Positions 61,181 to 64,000 of a stretch of DNA of 64,000 nucleotides are shown one piece after another. Positions within the stretch are counted from its first letter, which is position 1; every line of letters starts with the position of its first letter. The DNA is from Halobacteriales archaeon YIM A00010 (GTDB lineage Archaea > Halobacteriota > Halobacteria > Halobacteriales > Haloarculaceae), in the NCBI GenBank assembly GCA_025041175.1, contig JAKCFJ010000001.1, positions 2,373,526 to 2,437,525 on the forward strand. Reading direction: 5' to 3'. A model generated the notes under the pieces. It was given only the letters and a program-made list of their open reading frames with translations, had not been told where the DNA came from and did no database searches. The translations under genes and the position numbers were made by a program.

Positions 61181-62511
61181 CGAGTGCCCTCCGTGGCCGA
61201 CGCGGCCACCACGGCCTCGTGGAAGATCGCCGCGATCTCGTCGATCTGTGCGTTCGAAACGGTCAACGGCGGGAGGAACCGGACGGTGCTCGACCGGCGA
61301 CCGCCCAACTCGACGATCATTCCCCGATCCAGACACTCCGACTGTATCCGTGCTGCGAGATCGGGGTGCTCGGGATACGGGGGAGCGGCGTCCGCGATCG
61401 GGTCGACGATCTCGACGCCGATCATCAGGCCGCGACCGCGAACATCCCCAACGACATCGAACTGTTCGTCGGTTCGTTCGAGCCGGTCTTGGAGGCGTGC
61501 ACCCATCCGTGCCGCGTGGTCAGCGAGGTCGTTGTCGAGCACGTACTCGATCGTCGCCCGGCCGGCCGCCATCGCCAGCTGGTTCCCGCGGAACGTCCCC
61601 GCGTGTGCGCCCGGCTCCCAGACGTCGAGGCGCTCGTCGTACACCACCACCGACAGCGGAAGCCCTCCGCCGATCGCCTTCGAGAGCGTCACCACGTCGG
61701 GCGTGATTCCCGCGTGCTCGAACGCGTACAGCTCGCCCGTCCGCCCGAGCCCGGTTTGGATCTCGTCCACGACGAGCGGGATGTCGCGCTCGCGCGTGAT
61801 CCGGCGGATTTCGCGCGTCCACGCGTCGGGCGCGGGAATGACCCCGCCCTCTCCCTGAACGAGTTCGGCGATCAGCCCCGCTGGATCGACGACCCCCCCG
61901 TTGGGATCGTCGAGCAGGTGCTCGACGTACTGGCTGGCGGTCTCGTGGCTGCCATCCACACCGAACGGACTCCGGTAGTCGTAGGGATATGGAAGGTGGT
62001 GGACGCTGGGCATCAATCCAGCAATGTCGGATTTGACGGCCACATCGCCCATCAAGCTCAGCGCGCCGTTGGTCATTCCGTGGTAGCCCCCCTGAAACGC
62101 CAACACGTTTTGGTTCCCGGTCGCGGTTTTCACCAGCTTCAGCGCCGCTTCCACGGCGTCCGTTCCCGCCGGGCTACAGAACTGGATCTTCGCCGAGGAG
62201 GCAAACCGCTCGGGAAGGCTCTCGAACAACGCGTCCACGAACCGCTCTTTGATCGGCGTGGTGAGATCGAGCGTGTGGTGGGGCCGATCGTTGTCCAGCG
62301 CGCGCTCGATCGCGTCGACCACCACCGGATGGTTGTGGCCCAACGCGAGGCTCCCCGCACCAGCGAGACAGTCGAGGTAGCTGTTGCCGTCAACGTCCTC
62401 GACCGTCAGCCCCGAAGCCGACTCGATGGCGATCGGAATGTGGCGTGGATACGTCCGCGCATTCGATTCCCGATCTGCCTGCTGGGACAACAGCTCACTG
62501 TTCCCGGTCAT
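61177..62511 (-). CDS. dat: Diaminobutyrate--2-oxoglutarate aminotransferase
   Basis: A 444-residue class III aminotransferase. GLTVEDVDGNSYLDCLAGAG near the N-terminus, QFCSPAGTDAVEAALKLVKT, LVVDEIQTGLGRTGELYAFE with the PLP-interacting Asp, and VTLSKAIGGGLPLSVVVYDE with the PLP lysine. It makes L-2,4-diaminobutyrate from aspartate semialdehyde and glutamate, feeding the decarboxylase downstream. It is the first gene of the operon and lies 70 bases downstream of the nearer iron box. Haloarchaeal siderophore clusters with this gene order are known in Haloferax. Confidence 0.92.
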   Translation of the reverse strand: MTGNSELLSQQADRESNARTYPRHIPIAIESASGLTVEDVDGNSYLDCLAGAGSLALGHNHPVVVDAIERALDNDRPHHTLDLTTPIKERFVDALFESLPERFASSAKIQFCSPAGTDAVEAALKLVKTATGNQNVLAFQGGYHGMTNGALSLMGDVAVKSDIAGLMPSVHHLPYPYDYRSPFGVDGSHETASQYVEHLLDDPNGGVVDPAGLIAELVQGEGGVIPAPDAWTREIRRITRERDIPLVVDEIQTGLGRTGELYAFEHAGITPDVVTLSKAIGGGLPLSVVVYDERLDVWEPGAHAGTFRGNQLAMAAGRATIEYVLDNDLADHAARMGARLQDRLERTDEQFDVVGDVRGRGLMIGVEIVDPIADAAPPYPEHPDLAARIQSECLDRGMIVELGGRRSSTVRFLPPLTVSNAQIDEIAAIFHEAVVAASATEGTR

Positions 62512-62582
62512 CCGTTCCCTCCGTACGGCTGTCGTGGGTAACGACCACGCGCCGTCGAAACCTCGTTTCCTGCATACATCGG

Positions 62583-62598
62583 TTTAGGTGGCCCTAAA
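62583..62598. promoter_or_regulatory. DtxR/IdeR-type iron box 1
   Basis: TTTAGGTGGCCCTAAA has TTTAGG and CCTAAA arms around four bases, matching the TTAGG/CCTAA core of DtxR-family operators. It lies 72 bases upstream of the dat ATG and overlaps the expected core promoter on the minus strand, so a metal-loaded repressor bound here would block transcription. Confidence 0.75.
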
Positions 62599-62618
62599 CC
62601 ACATAAAGGCACTGATTT

Positions 62619-62634
62619 TTTAGGACGGCCTAAA
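62619..62634. promoter_or_regulatory. DtxR/IdeR-type iron box 2
   Basis: TTTAGGACGGCCTAAA has the same arms as box 1, 36 bases away centre to centre. A pair of boxes on either side of a TATA-like TTTATG on the minus strand (near 62602-62608) is what iron-dependent repression would use. Confidence 0.75.
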
Positions 62635-62665
62635 TCAAGTCGGCTGCGCGAAACGATCTAACGAG

Positions 62666-62677
62666 TTTATATTTATA
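62666..62677 (+). promoter_or_regulatory. TATA box of the flippase transcript
   Basis: TTTATATTTATA places transcription start near 62698, only a few bases before the ATG at 62704. The promoter therefore fires into the micro-ORF chain that precedes the flippase. It lies about 30 bases from iron box 2, so iron could also affect this direction. Confidence 0.6.
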
Positions 62678-62703
62678 CGCTATCCGCGCCCAGTACCGCG
62701 GGT

Positions 62704-62790
62704 ATGAACCCGTACCACGGCACCGCGATACCGGACGGTCCCACCGAAACAGTTCCAGTGACGCCCGATCGGCGCGGTCTCCCACGATGA
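62704..62790 (+). CDS. 28-residue upstream micro-ORF 1
   Basis: A short ORF reading MNPYHGTAIPDGPTET onward, ending TGA at 62788-62790. It is nearly leaderless relative to the TATA box at 62666 and overlaps the next micro-ORF by ATGA. No family is recognised. It could be a leader peptide coupling translation to the flippase. Confidence 0.4.
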   Translation: MNPYHGTAIPDGPTETVPVTPDRRGLPR

Positions 62791-62870
62791 GTGCGGGGAG
62801 TGTGGACAGCGCGGACTGGGCGCCGTGGGAAACGTGCGACCGCGACGCGGTGGCCACCCGACAGCGATGA
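62787..62870 (+). CDS. 27-residue upstream micro-ORF 2
   Basis: A short ORF (MSAGSVDSADWAPWETCDR onward) that starts inside the stop of micro-ORF 1 and whose own stop TGA (62868-62870) overlaps the flippase ATG (62867). Two successive ATGA junctions are unlikely by chance and suggest stepwise translational coupling. Product unknown. Confidence 0.4.
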   Translation: MSAGSVDSADWAPWETCDRDAVATRQR

Positions 62871-64000
62871 AGTATACGAAGATACTGCGATCGTCGCTCG
62901 GAACGTTCGCGACGAGAATCGGCCTGTCGGTGGCGATCTTCTTGGGCACCTTCTATCTCGCGGTGGCGACGGGACCGCGGGTGCTCGGGATCTATTCGCT
63001 GTTCGTCGCTGTCGTCCGGATTTTCGATCTCGTGACCAATGCCGGAGTCGTCGAGGCAGCACAGAAACGAATCAGCGAGGGAACGGATACAGCGGCGTTT
63101 CTCACCGCCGCGCTGTTGGTCCGGCTCGCGTTGTTCGCCCCCGTTGCGCTCGCCGTCCTCGTTTTCCACCGAGAGATCGCCGCGTACGTCGGTCACGAAG
63201 CGGTGGTGGCGTTCTTGCTCGCCGGATCGTGTGGCCTTCTCGTCCGGAAGATCATCGAATCGGGGTTGGTCGGCGAGAAACGGGTTGCACAGGCGGGCTT
63301 GCTCCAGTTCGTGTTCGCCACGGGGCAGTTGGTTTCGTGGGTTGTCCTCGTCTCGCTCGGTTACGGACTGTTCGGTGTTCTGGTGGGGTACGTCGTGGGT
63401 CAGGTGCTCGCTATCGGGGTGGGCGTGGTGCTGTTCCCGCCGCGGTTGCAACGGCCATCTCTCTGGCATTTCCGGAGCCTCTTCCGGTTTGCCAAGTACG
63501 GCTGGATCGGCAGCGTGACCACCCAGCTGTGGGTGTGGACGGACACTCTCGTCCTCGGGTTGTTCGTCGTCCACGCCTTCGTGGGCGTCTACGAGCTGAG
63601 CTGGCAGATAACCGGCGTGCTCTTTTTGCTCGCGTCAGCGATCAGCACCACGTTGTTCGCCAACGTCAGCGAGCTCGCCGCCCAAAACGAGACCGACCGG
63701 ATAACGGACCTGCTCGAACGCTCGCTGGTCTACACCGGCATTCTGGCGATTCCGGGGCTCGTGGGTGGTACCATCCTCGCCGAACCGCTCCTTTCCATCT
63801 TCGGCGAGGAGTACCGGATCGGCGCCACGGTGGTCGTGGTCTTGATCCTCGCGCGGGTGTTCCACAGCTACGAGGTGGTCTTCGGAAAGGTGATCAACGC
63901 GCTCGACCGGCCGGACCTGATGTTCCGGACGAACACCGTGTTTATCGCTCTCAACGTCGTTTTGAACCTCATCGCCGTTGGGACCATCGGGTGGATCGGC
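62867..64000 (+). CDS. Oligosaccharide flippase, 3' end beyond window
   Basis: 378 codons visible, open to the right edge. Sequence starts MKYTKILRSSLGTFATRIGL and continues with SVAIFLGTFYLAVATGPRVL, GIYSLFVAVVRIFDLVTNAG and VVEAAQKRISEGTDTAAFLT, the usual beginning of Wzx/polysaccharide-transport proteins of the MOP superfamily. At least nine hydrophobic helices are visible. It is the second such flippase in the window (the first at 10616) and probably belongs to another glycan locus further right. The ATG overlaps the stop of micro-ORF 2. Divergent from the siderophore operon. Confidence 0.88.
   Translation, partial: MKYTKILRSSLGTFATRIGLSVAIFLGTFYLAVATGPRVLGIYSLFVAVVRIFDLVTNAGVVEAAQKRISEGTDTAAFLTAALLVRLALFAPVALAVLVFHREIAAYVGHEAVVAFLLAGSCGLLVRKIIESGLVGEKRVAQAGLLQFVFATGQLVSWVVLVSLGYGLFGVLVGYVVGQVLAIGVGVVLFPPRLQRPSLWHFRSLFRFAKYGWIGSVTTQLWVWTDTLVLGLFVVHAFVGVYELSWQITGVLFLLASAISTTLFANVSELAAQNETDRITDLLERSLVYTGILAIPGLVGGTILAEPLLSIFGEEYRIGATVVVVLILARVFHSYEVVFGKVINALDRPDLMFRTNTVFIALNVVLNLIAVGTIGWIG

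Overview
The window comes from a haloarchaeon (class Halobacteria). Proteins are strongly acidic, most genes have GC-rich third positions, several genes have a TATA box about 25-30 bases before the start codon with almost no leader, and archaeal hallmarks are present (EndA, Dph2, two-subunit PheRS, Tat lipobox export, long-form HisG, HerA- and Dna2-like proteins, a histone-fold DUF1931 protein). The genus cannot be fixed from sequence alone. No rRNA, tRNA or CRISPR array was seen.

Layout. 1-2664: minus-strand 2-oxoacid dehydrogenase operon (pdhA-pdhB-pdhC, the last cut by the window edge). 2988-12145: surface-glycan locus with a Wzy/O-antigen-ligase-like protein, two alkaline-phosphatase-superfamily proteins, a GT4 glycosyltransferase, a CDP-glycerol-type glycerophosphotransferase, a LicC-like nucleotidyltransferase and a flippase. 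It is peppered with short inverted-repeat elements, and the middle three genes lie between two direct copies of a composite element. 12161-22149: lipA, a MATE exporter, a Ski2/Hel308-type helicase, a Tat-lipoprotein beta-helix protein, a NucS-N-domain-like protein, and the endA-trpS pair. 22579-29486: pheS, pheT, an anchored unknown, lipoate ligase, endonuclease IV and a methyltransferase. pheS and pheT are separated by a palindrome-rich repeat flanked by a 21-base direct duplication. 29499-42435: oxidase subunit I, membrane proteins, a ferritin-like protein, a microprotein pair, hisG, a catalytically degenerate M48-like protein, a 5'-deoxyadenosine/SAH-type deaminase, a DUF4013-like protein, an SDR and DNA polymerase IV. 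42618-46912: an overlapping HerA-like ATPase and Dna2-like nuclease-helicase. 47053-53905: methyltransferases, GrpB-like, YlbF-like, dph2, VapBC, a HAD hydrolase and a 55-residue DUF1931 protein. 54019-62511: a six-gene operon, every junction overlapping, for a diaminopropane-type hydroxamate siderophore. It is preceded by two TTTAGG-N4-CCTAAA boxes of DtxR/IdeR type. 62704-64000: two tiny overlapping ORFs leading into a second, truncated flippase gene.

How it fits together. Lipoyl metabolism recurs three times (E2 lipoyl domain, LipA, LplA). tRNA functions group in endA-trpS-pheS-pheT. The glycan locus has what is needed to activate a small phospho-alcohol, transfer it, flip and polymerise a glycan, which is compatible with an archaeal polyol-phosphate-decorated surface polymer. 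Mobile miniature elements (six copies of an ATACTGTCGG-ended family, two copies of an ATAGTGACTGTTGTGA-ended carrier) have altered gene ends and spacings, and two of them could allow loss of a three-gene cassette by recombination.

No entirely new defence or mobile system was demonstrated. The strongest candidates for novelty are the nested elements and the cassette they bracket, the element that split pheST while rebuilding its stop/start junction, the archaeal polyol-phosphate glycan hypothesis, the HerA-like/Dna2-like pair, and several translationally coupled microproteins.
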